The position numbers and the translations under genes were made by a program. The notes below the pieces were generated by a model. It worked only from the letters and a program-made list of their open reading frames with translations. It was not told the DNA's origin and searched no databases. Below, piece by piece: positions 7,997 to 20,178 of a DNA stretch of 64,000 bases. The first letter of the stretch is position 1. Each line of letters starts with the position of its first letter. Origin of the DNA: Gammaproteobacteria bacterium (GTDB lineage: Bacteria; Pseudomonadota; Gammaproteobacteria; Pseudomonadales; Pseudomonadaceae); assembly GCA_012728415.1 (NCBI GenBank), contig JAAYFD010000045.1, positions 1-64,000 of the forward strand, in the 5' to 3' direction.

Positions 7997-10087
7997 ATGC
8001 ATACTTTTTTGCTTGCTCCGACCGGTTTTGGCGTGGGCCTGACCTCTGTCAGCCTTGGCATGGTACAAGTTCTGCAAAACGCCGGCATGCGGGTTGGTTT
8101 CCTCAAGCCCATTGCCCAACCCCACCCCAGCGAAAGCGGCGCCGAACGCGTCAGCCAGCTCATGGCCAGCCTGTACAACACTGCACAGCCAGCCAGCCTG
8201 GACCTGGCCAAGGTCGAGCGCATGGTCGGCACCGGCCAGATTGACGAGCTGATGGAAGAAATTGTCAGCATGCATCAGGACATGGCTGACAACTACGATG
8301 TCATTATCGTCGAAGGCATGACACCCTCACGCCAGGCTCAATACGTCGAGCGTATCAATGCCAGCCTGGCCCGTACCCTGGACGCCGAAGTGATCCTGGT
8401 CAGTGCCCAGCAAAGCGAAGACCTGGATCAAATATCCGACCGCATCGAAGCACAAGCACAGCTGTTTGGTGGCACCAGTGATCCCAAAGTGCTCGGAGTC
8501 GTCATCAACAAGGTGACCAGCCCAACCCTGAACGGTTTCGCCGAGAAGCTCAAAGGACACCTGCCAGCACTGCGCAAGGGCGACCTGCACCTGATCGGCT
8601 GCATCAACGCCCGCGAAGAGTTGAATGCACCGCGCAGCTCCGATTACGCAGCTTTTCTCAAGGCTGACCTGATCAACAAGGGCGAGCTGGAAGAGCGCCG
8701 TGTGCAAAAGGTCATTCTTTGCTCACGCACTGTTGCCAACATAGTACCGCTGCTGCAAGACGGTGTACTGGTCGTGGTACCGGGTGATCGTGACGATGTC
8801 ATCCTGGCCGCCAGCCTCGCCGAGATGAGTGGCGTACGCTTGGCCGGCCTGCTGCTGACTGGTGGCTATGTGCCCAATGCCAGCATCATGGAAATGGGCA
8901 AAGGAGCCCTGCAAGGCGGCTTGCCGGTCATGAGTGTAGCCACCGGCTCGTACGATACCGCCTATCAGGTGACCCGCCTGCCACGCGCCATCCCGGTAAC
9001 CGACCTTGAGCGTGCCCGTAACACCAGCGCGCACATTGCTTCCTATCTTGACCAGACCTGGCTAACTGCCCGCTGCGCCACCGATCGCGTACCGCTGCTG
9101 TCACCGCCGGCGTTCCGCTATCAGCTGGTCAAGCGCGCACAGGCGGCCAACAAACGCATTGTCCTGCCAGAAGGCAACGAGCCGCGCACCATTCGCGCCG
9201 CCGCCATCTGCCAAGAGCGCGGCATTGCCAACTGCGTACTCATCGGTAATCCGGACGAAATTCATGCCGTTGCCAAACAGCAGGGCGTCACCCTGCCTGC
9301 CGGCATCGAAATCATCGACCCAGAAAGCATCAAGCAAAAGTACGTCGCACCCATGGTCGAGCTACGCAAAAGCCGTGGCCTGACCCCAGAGCAAGCCGCC
9401 GAGCAGCTCAGCGACACCGTGGTGCTGGCCACCATGATGCTGGCCGAAGACGACGTCGACGGCTTGGTATCGGGCGCGGTACACACCACCGCCGACACCA
9501 TCCGCCCGGCCCTGCAACTGATCAAGACCGCACCCGGCTACAGCCTGGTGTCCTCGGTGTTCTTCATGCTGCTGCCCGATCAGGTACTGGTTTACGGTGA
9601 CTGCGCCGTCAACCCCAACCCTGATGCCGATCAGCTGGCAGAAATCGCCCTGCAAAGCGCCGAGTCGGCCACTGCCTTTGGCATCGATCCCAAGGTTGCC
9701 ATGATCAGCTTCTCTACTGGCAGCTCCGGCGGCTCCGGTGCCGAAGTGGAAAAAGTCATGGAAGCCACCCGCATTGCCCAAGAAAAAGCACCGCACCTGG
9801 CCATCGATGGTCCGCTGCAGTACGACGCGGCCAGCGTAGAAAGTATCGGCCGCTCCAAGGCTCCCGACAGCGCGGTAGCCGGTCGTGCTACTGTGTTCGT
9901 ATTCCCCGATCTGAATACCGGTAACACCACCTACAAAGCGGTACAGCGTAGCGCCAACGTGGTCAGTGTCGGCCCGATGCTGCAAGGTTTGCGCAAACCC
10001 GTCAACGACCTGTCCCGTGGTGCCCTGGTAGAAGATATTGTCTTCACCGTGGCCTTGACTGCCATACAGGCGGCGGCACAGGACTAA
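7997..10087 (+). CDS. pta: Phosphate acetyltransferase (long form)
   Basis: Pta interconverts acetyl-CoA and acetyl phosphate, the partner step to AckA. The 696-residue product is the long three-domain form. It has an N-terminal P-loop-like domain beginning FLLAPTGFGVGLTSVS, a central DRTGG domain around 210-330, and the catalytic PTA/PTB domain from about residue 375. The catalytic domain carries IVLPEGNEPRTIRAA, DGLVSGAVHTTADT and FSTGSSGGSGAEVEKV. AGGA lies before the ATG. A strong terminator follows. Confidence 0.97.
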   Translation: MHTFLLAPTGFGVGLTSVSLGMVQVLQNAGMRVGFLKPIAQPHPSESGAERVSQLMASLYNTAQPASLDLAKVERMVGTGQIDELMEEIVSMHQDMADNYDVIIVEGMTPSRQAQYVERINASLARTLDAEVILVSAQQSEDLDQISDRIEAQAQLFGGTSDPKVLGVVINKVTSPTLNGFAEKLKGHLPALRKGDLHLIGCINAREELNAPRSSDYAAFLKADLINKGELEERRVQKVILCSRTVANIVPLLQDGVLVVVPGDRDDVILAASLAEMSGVRLAGLLLTGGYVPNASIMEMGKGALQGGLPVMSVATGSYDTAYQVTRLPRAIPVTDLERARNTSAHIASYLDQTWLTARCATDRVPLLSPPAFRYQLVKRAQAANKRIVLPEGNEPRTIRAAAICQERGIANCVLIGNPDEIHAVAKQQGVTLPAGIEIIDPESIKQKYVAPMVELRKSRGLTPEQAAEQLSDTVVLATMMLAEDDVDGLVSGAVHTTADTIRPALQLIKTAPGYSLVSSVFFMLLPDQVLVYGDCAVNPNPDADQLAEIALQSAESATAFGIDPKVAMISFSTGSSGGSGAEVEKVMEATRIAQEKAPHLAIDGPLQYDAASVESIGRSKAPDSAVAGRATVFVFPDLNTGNTTYKAVQRSANVVSVGPMLQGLRKPVNDLSRGALVEDIVFTVALTAIQAAAQD

Positions 10088-10104
10088 ATCTTCCCTGCAA
10101 AACC

Positions 10105-10142
10105 AAACCGGCTGCTGGAGCAATACCAACAGCCGGTTTTTG
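10105..10142 (+). terminator. Terminator after pta
   Basis: AAACCGGCTG and CAGCCGGTTT form a 10-bp stem followed by a T-run, 17 bases after the pta stop. Confidence 0.88.
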
Positions 10143-10343
10143 TTACCTGAAGGTTCACCCAGCCAGCCATTGCAAACGAAGCAACATCAGCCTGTCCAAA
10201 GGCTTCAGCGTATAAAGCACACATACAATTGAGCCAAAAGCCAAATAGCGTTCACAACAGTTGCAAACCCAGTGTCTCGCTACCAGCATCGCGAAGCGAA
10301 GCCAGCGCAACCACCGGCACCAGATCTCCGCAAAACAGGCTGC

Positions 10344-11012
10344 TCAGATAGAAAGATCCAGCCCCTGTTGCCAAAACGCGATTTCCAGCCGGATGGCATC
10401 ACGGAAAATCGTCACCAACTCCTCGAAGCGGCGTGACGTCACCTCCGCCAGACGCTCATCAAGCCAGGCTTCTTCGGCACGGCGGGCGGCCTGAAAACCT
10501 TCACTCTCATACATCCTGATCCAGGCTTCATAGGGGTTGTCGTCGCCACGCAATGTTTCGGCACGGGAGTTGATCCAGTCCGCTACCACCGCGTAACCGA
10601 CCAGGCAAGGCGCCAGTGCCACATGCATGTCGAGCAGGTCACCACGATTGCCTGTATCCAGCACATAGCGGGTATAGGCCATGGTGGCACGGGCTTCGGG
10701 CAACGCAGCCAGCTCTTCTTCGCTGATACCCCACTGGCGACAGTAGTCAACGTGCAGGCCCAGCTCAAGGTCAATGATGGTTTTCAGCCCGTCCAAACTA
10801 TGGCGTAGCTCAGCAATATTGCGACTCTTATAGGTCGCCAGCGCATAGGCACGGCCAAAGTGGATCAGGAACAGATAGTCCTGCTTCAGGTAATGGCGAA
10901 AAACATCCTGCTCAAGCGTGCCTTCACTCAGCTGACGCACAAACTCGTGCTCGATATAGGCACGCCATTCGTCATGGCAGGCAGCCGTCAGATCAGTAAA
11001 AGAATAACTCAT
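10344..11012 (-). CDS. tenA: TenA-family aminopyrimidine aminohydrolase (thiaminase II)
   Basis: TenA hydrolyses degraded thiamin pyrimidines so that they can be salvaged. The product is 222 residues and all-helical. The likely nucleophile is Cys136 in APCLVGYAVV, and a conserved Glu near the C-terminus lies in RLEIAFWQQG. The start chosen is the ATG at 11012 because a strong GGAGG lies just before it; a frame starting 15 bases earlier begins inside that site. A TPP riboswitch about 100 bases upstream shows that it belongs to the thiamin regulon, next to thiC on the same strand. Confidence 0.93.
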   Translation of the reverse strand: MSYSFTDLTAACHDEWRAYIEHEFVRQLSEGTLEQDVFRHYLKQDYLFLIHFGRAYALATYKSRNIAELRHSLDGLKTIIDLELGLHVDYCRQWGISEEELAALPEARATMAYTRYVLDTGNRGDLLDMHVALAPCLVGYAVVADWINSRAETLRGDDNPYEAWIRMYESEGFQAARRAEEAWLDERLAEVTSRRFEELVTIFRDAIRLEIAFWQQGLDLSI

Positions 11013-11017
11013 GGTAC

Positions 11018-11042
11018 CTCCGGTCATAACAGCGATCCGGAG
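11018..11042 (-). promoter_or_regulatory. Predicted Shine-Dalgarno sequestering stem of tenA
   Basis: On the minus strand CTCCGG (11042-11037) can pair perfectly with CCGGAG (11023-11018), which contains most of the tenA Shine-Dalgarno. It lies between the TPP aptamer and the start codon. This fits translational control by the riboswitch, in which ligand binding would favour this stem. The pairing is seen; the switching is inference. Confidence 0.55.
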
Positions 11043-11111
11043 AACAGGCGGGTATCGGCAGAGAAGCCCGGAAGCATGGCTACGAGTCTGTAGATGAACG
11101 TCCGGGCCACC

Positions 11112-11215
11112 GCTTGATTCCTACGCCGGTACGAACCGGATCAGGTTCAACAGGACCAGCGCTTGGAATCACTCCCTGCGCCATCTCAGCCAGAATCACC
11201 GGCACCCTGTCAAGC
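11112..11215 (-). promoter_or_regulatory. TPP riboswitch (THI element) for tenA
   Basis: Read on the minus strand, the conserved THI-box parts appear in order: CTGAGATGGCGCAGGGAG, then GAACCTGATCCGGTT and TACCGGCGTAGGAAT. The closing P1 stem is TCAAGC/GCTTGA between 11210-11215 and 11112-11117. It binds thiamin pyrophosphate and lowers expression of thiamin genes. It precedes tenA. Confidence 0.93.
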
Positions 11216-11298
11216 AAGTAAGAGCGAGTGTAGCAAATTGGCCGCGACTGTGCCCGGCAAGGCCAGGTCACGCCTCCCAACAAGAGTACGGCGCACCA

Positions 11299-11394
11299 GC
11301 AGGCAGGGCGAAGCCAGAGCCACGCATCAGCACCTGTGACGAAGCTTGCTTCGGAGCGGATGCGGAGTGTTGCGCAGCGCCTCGCCCTGCCTGC
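11299..11394. repeat. Nested inverted-repeat element downstream of thiC
   Basis: The outer arms are GCAGGCAGGGCGAAGC and GCCTCGCCCTGCCTGC, 16 bp with one mismatch. Inside lie CGCATC/GATGCG and a core CGAAG-CTTG-CTTCG. The whole 96-nt stretch can fold into one long hairpin. It lies 18 bases beyond the thiC stop, so it may end or protect the thiC transcript. Confidence 0.6.
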
Positions 11395-11411
11395 AAAACC
11401 AGAGCCAAAAA

Positions 11412-13475
<2,064 letters not shown>

Positions 13476-13520
13476 TCAAACAACCGTCAGGGGAACCTAA
13501 AAATATAAGGAATACACCAC

Positions 13521-13552
13521 AAAAAAGGGACGCAACCGAAAAGCTGCACCTT
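13521..13552 (-). terminator. Probable riboswitch-controlled terminator before thiC
   Basis: On the minus strand an imperfect stem GGTGCAGC-TTTTCG-GTTGCGTCC is followed at once by CTTTTTT. It begins three bases after the P1 stem of the aptamer. This is the place for the intrinsic terminator of a transcriptionally acting riboswitch. The stem contains a mismatch and a wobble pair, hence the moderate confidence. Confidence 0.55.
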
Positions 13553-13554
13553 CT

Positions 13555-13640
13555 CTTGTTTCCTACGCGGGTACTAACCCGATCAGGTTCAACGGGATCC
13601 GGCTTGCGCCAATCTCAGCTCCAAAGAGCACCCCGACAAG
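13555..13640 (-). promoter_or_regulatory. TPP riboswitch (THI element) for thiC
   Basis: Read on the minus strand, GGGGTGCTC, GGAGCTGAGATTGGCGC, GTTGAACCTGATCGGGTT and GTACCCGCGTAGGAAAC appear in the order of the THI box. CTTGT/ACAAG (13636-13640 with 13555-13559) closes P1. It precedes thiC and mirrors the second copy in front of tenA. Confidence 0.94.
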
Positions 13641-13786
13641 ATGAGCAACCATCTAAGCAGAGTTCCTGCCGGGCTGCAAGCAGGCGACCTCATGCCACTC
13701 CAGGGTCACAACATGAATGCTTGACCGCAACAGGTGCAGACCTTAGCCTTGGCCCATTGTCAAACTCGGTTGGAAAGGATACACAG

Positions 13787-15217
13787 ATGCGCCCTCTTTA
13801 CAGTCTGCTGCTTGCTGGCTTGCTGGTTGCCCCGGTTCAGGCCGCACCCGCTGACCATCATCCTTCCGGGTTGCTTGATGTTTACCGTCTGGCAGTGACC
13901 AATAATGCCGAACTGGCCGCAGCCCACGCCGCCTATCAGGCACGCAGCGAAAATGTACCCCAGGCCCGCGCCGGGCTGCTACCGCAACTGGGACTGGAGG
14001 CCAGCAACAACAGTAGCCGCACCACAGTAGATACCCGCGAACTGGGCGAGCAAACCAGCAAACGCCACACTTACAGTTATCAGGCCAGCCTGAGCCAGCC
14101 GCTGTTCCGGCTGGACCGCTGGTATCAATTGAAAACCGCACAAGCCGACAGCGAACAAGCCGCACTGGAACTGTCCGCCACCGAACAGGCGCTGATCCTG
14201 CAAAGCGCAGAGGTGTATTTCGCCATCCTGCGCAGCCAGGATAACCTGGCCGCCAGTCAAGCAGAAGAACAGGCGTTCCAGCGCCAGTACGAGCTGGCCA
14301 GAGAGCGTTTCAATGTGGGCCTGTCGGACAAGACCGATGTGCTCCAGGCCCAGGCCGCCTACGACACGGCCCGCGCCAACCGGATGCAGGCCGAGCAACA
14401 GGTTGCCGACGCCTTTCAGGCACTGGAAACCCTGACCGATCACCAACTGCACGCCGTGCAGGGGATACGCCACGAGTTGCCTGTGCAGCCACCCCGGCCC
14501 AATGACGCCGGCGCATGGGTAGATCGTGCATTGGCCGACAATCTGCAGCTGCGTGCCATGGACCTTGCACTGGAAGCCGCACAACAGGACTTGCGCACCC
14601 GCAAGGCGGGCCACGCACCCACCCTCGATGCCATCGCCCAGTATCAGAAAGGCGACAACGACAGCCTGGGGTTTGCCAACCGCGGCATGCAGGGCAGCCC
14701 AACCTATAACCATCATGCCGAGCAAGCGGTTATCGGCTTGCAGTTGAATATTCCGCTGTACACTGGTGGCGCTACTTCATCGCGGGTGCGTCAGGGTGTA
14801 CATCAGCTACATAATGCCGAATACAGCAAAGAAGGCCTGCGTCGCCAAACAGTGCAAAACGCCCGCAACCTGCATCGTGCCGTAAATACCGATGTTGAGC
14901 AGGTACAGGCGCGTAAACAAAGCATCATCTCCAGCCAGAGCGCCGTAGAGGCGACACAAATCGGCTATGAAGTAGGCACCCGCACCATTGTTGACGTGCT
15001 GGATGCTCAGCGCCAGCTGTATGCAGCGGTGCGCAACTATAACAACGCCCGCTACGACTATATTTTGAATCACCTGCGCTTGCAGCAAACAGCCGGCAGC
15101 CTCAGCCCCGACAGCCTGAAGGCGCTGAATGAATACCTGTATCCCGATTACGATCCCAAGCGCGACTTCCTGCCGCCCGACCTGGAACAGGCTGCTGCCG
15201 AGAATCTGCGCAGATGA
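13787..15217 (+). CDS. tolC: TolC-family outer membrane efflux channel
   Basis: TolC trimers form the outer-membrane and periplasmic duct for tripartite pumps and type I secretion. The 476-residue product has a signal peptide ending near VQA|APAD and the two-fold repeated coiled-coil/barrel layout. NVGLSDKTDVLQAQAAYDTA closes the first half and VGTRTIVDVLDAQRQLYAA the second. I use the ATG at 13787 because GGAAAGGA precedes it and a signal peptide follows; the open frame further upstream runs through the thiC riboswitch antisense. It is divergent from thiC, as in Pseudomonas. Confidence 0.93.
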   Translation: MRPLYSLLLAGLLVAPVQAAPADHHPSGLLDVYRLAVTNNAELAAAHAAYQARSENVPQARAGLLPQLGLEASNNSSRTTVDTRELGEQTSKRHTYSYQASLSQPLFRLDRWYQLKTAQADSEQAALELSATEQALILQSAEVYFAILRSQDNLAASQAEEQAFQRQYELARERFNVGLSDKTDVLQAQAAYDTARANRMQAEQQVADAFQALETLTDHQLHAVQGIRHELPVQPPRPNDAGAWVDRALADNLQLRAMDLALEAAQQDLRTRKAGHAPTLDAIAQYQKGDNDSLGFANRGMQGSPTYNHHAEQAVIGLQLNIPLYTGGATSSRVRQGVHQLHNAEYSKEGLRRQTVQNARNLHRAVNTDVEQVQARKQSIISSQSAVEATQIGYEVGTRTIVDVLDAQRQLYAAVRNYNNARYDYILNHLRLQQTAGSLSPDSLKALNEYLYPDYDPKRDFLPPDLEQAAAENLRR

Positions 15218-15300
15218 CAAAAAGCAGGTATGGCAGTGAGTCAATATGAAACGGCCCACACTCAACCTTCTATAAGAGCCGCTTTGTCTCGCAGTGCTCT

Positions 15301-15392
15301 GGCCTGGTCAGGGCGCTCCGTCAGGCTGACGCTGGCTCGTGTCACTGTCGTGCCACAAACCGCTAATGCCTGACTTCTGCCCTGACCAGGCC
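15301..15392. repeat. Nested inverted-repeat element 1 between tolC and hisG
   Basis: GGCCTGGTCAGGGC and GCCCTGACCAGGCC are exact 14-bp arms enclosing 64 bases. Inside, TCAGGC pairs with GCCTGA, and an alternative small hairpin CGTCAG-G-CTGACG exists. Confidence 0.7.
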
Positions 15393-15475
15393 CGAACCTG
15401 CCTTGTGCAGATGGCAGGCGCAGAAAACTGAATCATTGTGCCCCGTTCTCAGTATCTGTTTGCGCTCAAGCCTCT

Positions 15476-15500
15476 GCACGAGCCGCTTTGGCGGCGAAAG
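15476..15500 (+). repeat. REP-like palindrome
   Basis: GAGCCGCTTTGGCGGCGAAA has the same layout as the repeats around 54787 and 54862 (GAGCCACTT-GTGGCGACAAA). Confidence 0.55.
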
Positions 15501-15596
15501 GAGTTCATACAGCCACAGAGTTTTTAGTGCATGGTGGCTTGCCTCTGAAAAAAGCATTCAGCAGGGAGGTTGCGAGTCTGCGCCTTTATTACCGAG

Positions 15597-15689
15597 CAGG
15601 GCTGGCAAGACCGGAGTAAAGCCTTGTCGGCATGGACGCCGCAAGCGGCCGTGACGACACCAGCTTTACGCAGCGTCTTGCCAGCACTG
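15597..15689. repeat. Nested inverted-repeat element 2 between tolC and hisG
   Basis: The outer arms are GCTGGCAAGAC/GTCTTGCCAGC (15601-15611 and 15675-15685). They are followed inward by GTAAAGC/GCTTTAC and a GCCGC-AA-GCGGC core, so again the whole unit can fold as one long hairpin. Confidence 0.65.
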
Positions 15690-15797
15690 CCCACACCATT
15701 CAGACAAAACTATTGTGCCCACCTGTCCAGCCTGCACCAAAAGACAGAATCCCCGTACAGAAGACAGTCAAAACCAACAAACCAAAAATGAAGCGGC

Positions 15798-16427
15798 TTA
15801 CTCCATCTCGGCAACCGCCTGCTCCATGATCTCCATCAGGGCACGGATTTTCGCGTGCTTGGTTTTCATCGAGGCCGGATTTACCACCAGCCTTGAACTG
15901 ATATGGGCAATCAGCTCCTGCGGTTCCAGCCCGTTAGCTCGCAGCGTATTGCCGGTATCCACCACGTCGATGATCTTGTCGGCCAGACCAACCAGAGGTG
16001 CCAGCTCCATTGAGCCATACAGCTTGATCACCTCGACCTGGCGGCCCTGCTCGGCGTAATAACGCTTGGCCACATTGACGAACTTGGTCGCCACACGCAG
16101 GCGTCCTGCCGGTTCGGGCACGCCGGCGGGACCGGCGGTCATCAGCTTGCACCTGGCAATCTTCAGGTCCAGCGGTTCGTACAGGCTCTGGCTGCCGTAC
16201 TCCATCAGTACGTCCTTGCCCGCCACACCAATATCGGCAGCTCCCTGTTCAACATAGGTCGGTACATCGGTCGCACGTACGATCAGCAACCGCACGTCTT
16301 CACGGGTCGTTGGTATGATCAGCTTGCGGCTCTTGTCCGGATTTTCTGCCGGTACGATACCGGCCCGCTCCAGTAATGGCAGGGTGTCATCCAGGATGCG
16401 GCCCTTGGATAATGCGATGGTCAGCAT
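15798..16427 (-). CDS. hisG: ATP phosphoribosyltransferase HisG, short form
   Basis: HisG joins ATP and PRPP in the first step of histidine synthesis. At 209 residues this is the short form, which lacks the C-terminal regulatory domain and works with a HisZ subunit, not present in this window. It opens [15 protein letters not shown] and has the [15 protein letters not shown] segment and the PRPP-binding loop [16 protein letters not shown]. It is the last gene of the mla-ibaG-murA-hisG run, five bases after murA. Confidence 0.95.
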   Translation of the reverse strand: MLTIALSKGRILDDTLPLLERAGIVPAENPDKSRKLIIPTTREDVRLLIVRATDVPTYVEQGAADIGVAGKDVLMEYGSQSLYEPLDLKIARCKLMTAGPAGVPEPAGRLRVATKFVNVAKRYYAEQGRQVEVIKLYGSMELAPLVGLADKIIDVVDTGNTLRANGLEPQELIAHISSRLVVNPASMKTKHAKIRALMEIMEQAVAEME

Positions 16428-16432
16428 GATTT

Positions 16433-17955
<1,523 letters not shown>

Positions 17956-17962
17956 GAATTTC

Positions 17963-18280
17963 TTACCTCTTGTCTTGAGTGTGTTGTGCCGGCTGAAGCA
18001 CTTCAGCCAGCTCGCATACATGAGCCATCTGCCGCATATCTTTGGGTAGCGGTGCCACCGAGTATTGTTTGCCCAGTGCCTGTGCATCACGCATGATCGC
18101 CAGTATCAGCGCCAGACCAGCACTATTGGAGCGCGTAACCGCTGAGCAGTCGATCAGGATTTGCCCCGCGGCAGCACCCTGCAGCAGCTGACCGGCCCGC
18201 ACACGCAGCTGTGGCGTGCTGTCGTGGTCCAGTACACCGCCCAGTCGCAAAACGCCTGCCTGCAGCTCAACCTCCCCCAC
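17963..18280 (-). CDS. mlaB: STAS-domain protein MlaB
   Basis: MlaB is the small cytoplasmic STAS subunit that binds the MlaF ATPase and is needed for activity of the MlaFEDB complex. The 105-residue product has the STAS layout: LRLGGVLDHDSTPQL, then ILIDCSAVTRSNSAGLALI with the conserved Ser-Asn-Ser turn. Its start overlaps the mlaC stop by a base. Confidence 0.9.
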   Translation of the reverse strand: MGEVELQAGVLRLGGVLDHDSTPQLRVRAGQLLQGAAAGQILIDCSAVTRSNSAGLALILAIMRDAQALGKQYSVAPLPKDMRQMAHVCELAEVLQPAQHTQDKR

Positions 18281-18924
18281 TAGACGCTCCCTGCCTTGCG
18301 GGCACGTGCAACGCTATCAACCCAGTTGTCAATCACTGCATCCAGGTTGTTGCGGTTGCGCTGCATGGCTTCGGCAAACTGGTCACGAAACAGCTTGCCC
18401 AGGTTGATACCTTCGATAATCACATTGCGCAACAGCCAGCGGCCCTCTATTTTGACCATGGTGTAGGACACCGGATGCACTGCACCGTCCTTGCCGGCCA
18501 CCTCCATGCGCACTTCGGTACGCTGTTCACCTTCCGGTGCAGCAGGCGGCAAGATACGCACACCTTTGTTGTCAAACTCCAGCAAGGCATTGCCGTAGAA
18601 CTGCATCAGGCTTTGTTTGAAGTTATCCTGAAAGCGCTGCATTTGTTCGGGCGTAGCCCGACGCGAATAGCGTACAGTCATCACACTGCGTGCTACACCC
18701 TCGACATCCACTGCCTCGCCAATCAGACGGTCCATGGCGTCATAAAATGTCTGCGGCTCCTGGCGATAAAGCTCGCGGTTGGCGTTCAGGTCGGCAAACA
18801 GCTCGCCGGTCACCCGTTCAACAGTTTCGTGGGCGGTTTGCGCCTGCAGCAAGCCGGAAAACACGGTCAATACGGCCAGCAATACAAGGCGCAGCGGCAT
18901 GACCAGAAATTTTGGTTTAGTCAT
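18280..18924 (-). CDS. mlaC: Periplasmic phospholipid-binding protein MlaC
   Basis: MlaC shuttles phospholipids between the outer-membrane MlaA complex and the inner-membrane MlaFEDB complex. The 214-residue product has a signal peptide ending near GLLQA|QTAH and the Tol-Tol-Ttg2 family pattern, including MTVRYSRRATPEQMQRFQDNF and IEGRWLLRNVIIEGINLG. It overlaps mlaD by 8 bases. Confidence 0.94.
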   Translation of the reverse strand: MTKPKFLVMPLRLVLLAVLTVFSGLLQAQTAHETVERVTGELFADLNANRELYRQEPQTFYDAMDRLIGEAVDVEGVARSVMTVRYSRRATPEQMQRFQDNFKQSLMQFYGNALLEFDNKGVRILPPAAPEGEQRTEVRMEVAGKDGAVHPVSYTMVKIEGRWLLRNVIIEGINLGKLFRDQFAEAMQRNRNNLDAVIDNWVDSVARARKAGSV

Positions 18925-19381
18925 TGGTGTTCACCGAGTTCATCAAGAATTTGCCAATCAGTTCTTCCAGTACCAGCGAAGACTGGGTGTCGTAAATCTC
19001 GTCATTGTGGGCCAGCACATCATCTTCGCCCCCCACACTCAGGCTTATGTATTTTTCGCCCAGCAAACCGGCAGTCACAATGGAGGCGGTGGTGTCGGTG
19101 GGCAGGTTATCAACCTGCTTGTCGATGGCCAGCTCGACCCGGCCCATGAAGCTGTCATGGTCCAGGGTGATTTTTTGTACCTTGCCCACTGTGACACCGG
19201 CCATGGTGACCTTGCCACGCGTAGTCAGGCCTGCCACATTATCGAAATTGGCGTACAGGGTGTAGGTGTTATCCTGGCCACCCAGGGTCAGGCCGCTGAC
19301 CCGCAGCGCCAGCAGCAGCAATGCGGCAATGCCAGCCAGGATGAACAGGCCTACAGACAGTTCCAGGGCACGAGTGCGCAT
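18917..19381 (-). CDS. mlaD: MCE-domain protein MlaD
   Basis: MlaD forms a hexameric ring on the periplasmic face of the Mla transporter. The 154-residue product has one N-terminal transmembrane segment (about 8-27) and one MCE domain from YTLYANFDNVAGL to GEKYISLSVGGEDD. Its ATG overlaps the mlaE stop as TGATG. Confidence 0.94.
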   Translation of the reverse strand: MRTRALELSVGLFILAGIAALLLLALRVSGLTLGGQDNTYTLYANFDNVAGLTTRGKVTMAGVTVGKVQKITLDHDSFMGRVELAIDKQVDNLPTDTTASIVTAGLLGEKYISLSVGGEDDVLAHNDEIYDTQSSLVLEELIGKFLMNSVNTND

Positions 19382-20178
19382 CAGAAATCTCCAAACATGA
19401 GTGCTGTCAAAACAAAGTCCAGGCCCAGCACGGCCAGCGAAGCATAAACCACAGTGCGCGTTGTGGCACGGCTGATACCCTCAGAGTTGGGCACACAGTC
19501 ATACCCCTGGAAGACTGCAATCCAGGTCACCACAAAAGCAAAGACCACACTCTTGATCATGCCGTTGATCACATCTTTGTGAAAATCCACCGAGGCAATC
19601 ATGTTGCCCCAGTAAGAACCTTCGTAAACACCCAGCCAGTCCACCGCCACCATGGCCCCCCCCCAAATACCCACCACGGTAAAAATGGCCGACAGCAACG
19701 GCATGGAAATGAAACCGGCCCACAGCCGCGGGGCAATAATGTACTTGAGCGGGTCCACACCGATCATTTCCAGGCTGGACAGCTGCTCGGTAGACTTCAT
19801 GTTGCCAATTTCGGCAGTCAGTGCCGAGCCGGCGCGTCCGGCAAACAGCAGCGCGGTAACCACCGGACCAAGCTCGCGCAGCAAGGTGAGCGCCACCATT
19901 TGGCCAACTGCCTGCTCGGAGCCGAAATCCACCAGAATGGTATACCCCTGCAGCGCCAGCACCATACCAATAAACAGCCCGGATACCACGATAATGGCCA
20001 GCGACAGCACACCTACAAAGTACAGCTGGCGCACCAGCAGATGCCAGCCAGTTCCGGCACCACGGCGGCCAAACAGCACATGCATCAGGGTGATGCCAGA
20101 GCGCCCCATGGCGCCAATCACATCAATGCCGGCCCGCCCCAACAGCTGCAGCCGCTCCAGCGCGGAATGCTTAGCCAT
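19381..20178 (-). CDS. mlaE: Phospholipid ABC transporter permease MlaE
   Basis: MlaE is the inner-membrane permease of the Mla system. The 265-residue product has several hydrophobic segments and the conserved MlaE core, for example [26 protein letters not shown] and [15 protein letters not shown] use the ATG at 20178, which overlaps the end of mlaF. The longer open frame to 20280 is an extension inside mlaF. Confidence 0.95.
   Translation of the reverse strand: MAKHSALERLQLLGRAGIDVIGAMGRSGITLMHVLFGRRGAGTGWHLLVRQLYFVGVLSLAIIVVSGLFIGMVLALQGYTILVDFGSEQAVGQMVALTLLRELGPVVTALLFAGRAGSALTAEIGNMKSTEQLSSLEMIGVDPLKYIIAPRLWAGFISMPLLSAIFTVVGIWGGAMVAVDWLGVYEGSYWGNMIASVDFHKDVINGMIKSVVFAFVVTWIAVFQGYDCVPNSEGISRATTRTVVYASLAVLGLDFVLTALMFGDF

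Larger units (their letters stand above)
15218..15797. other. Intergenic region tolC-hisG, repeat-rich
   Basis: This 580-base gap holds two long nested inverted repeats and one REP-like palindrome and no gene I can support. In Pseudomonas hisD and hisC usually follow hisG; they are absent here, so this is also a break in gene order. Confidence 0.7.

Noticed and set aside
13556-13786. N-terminal extension of tolC by 77 residues
   Set aside because: It runs through the antisense of the thiC riboswitch and would bury the signal peptide; the ATG at 13787 has a good ribosome binding site.
15301-15392. Integron attC site
   Set aside because: The long inverted repeats suggested attC, but the outer ends are not RYYYAAC/GTTRRRY and there is no cassette or integrase.
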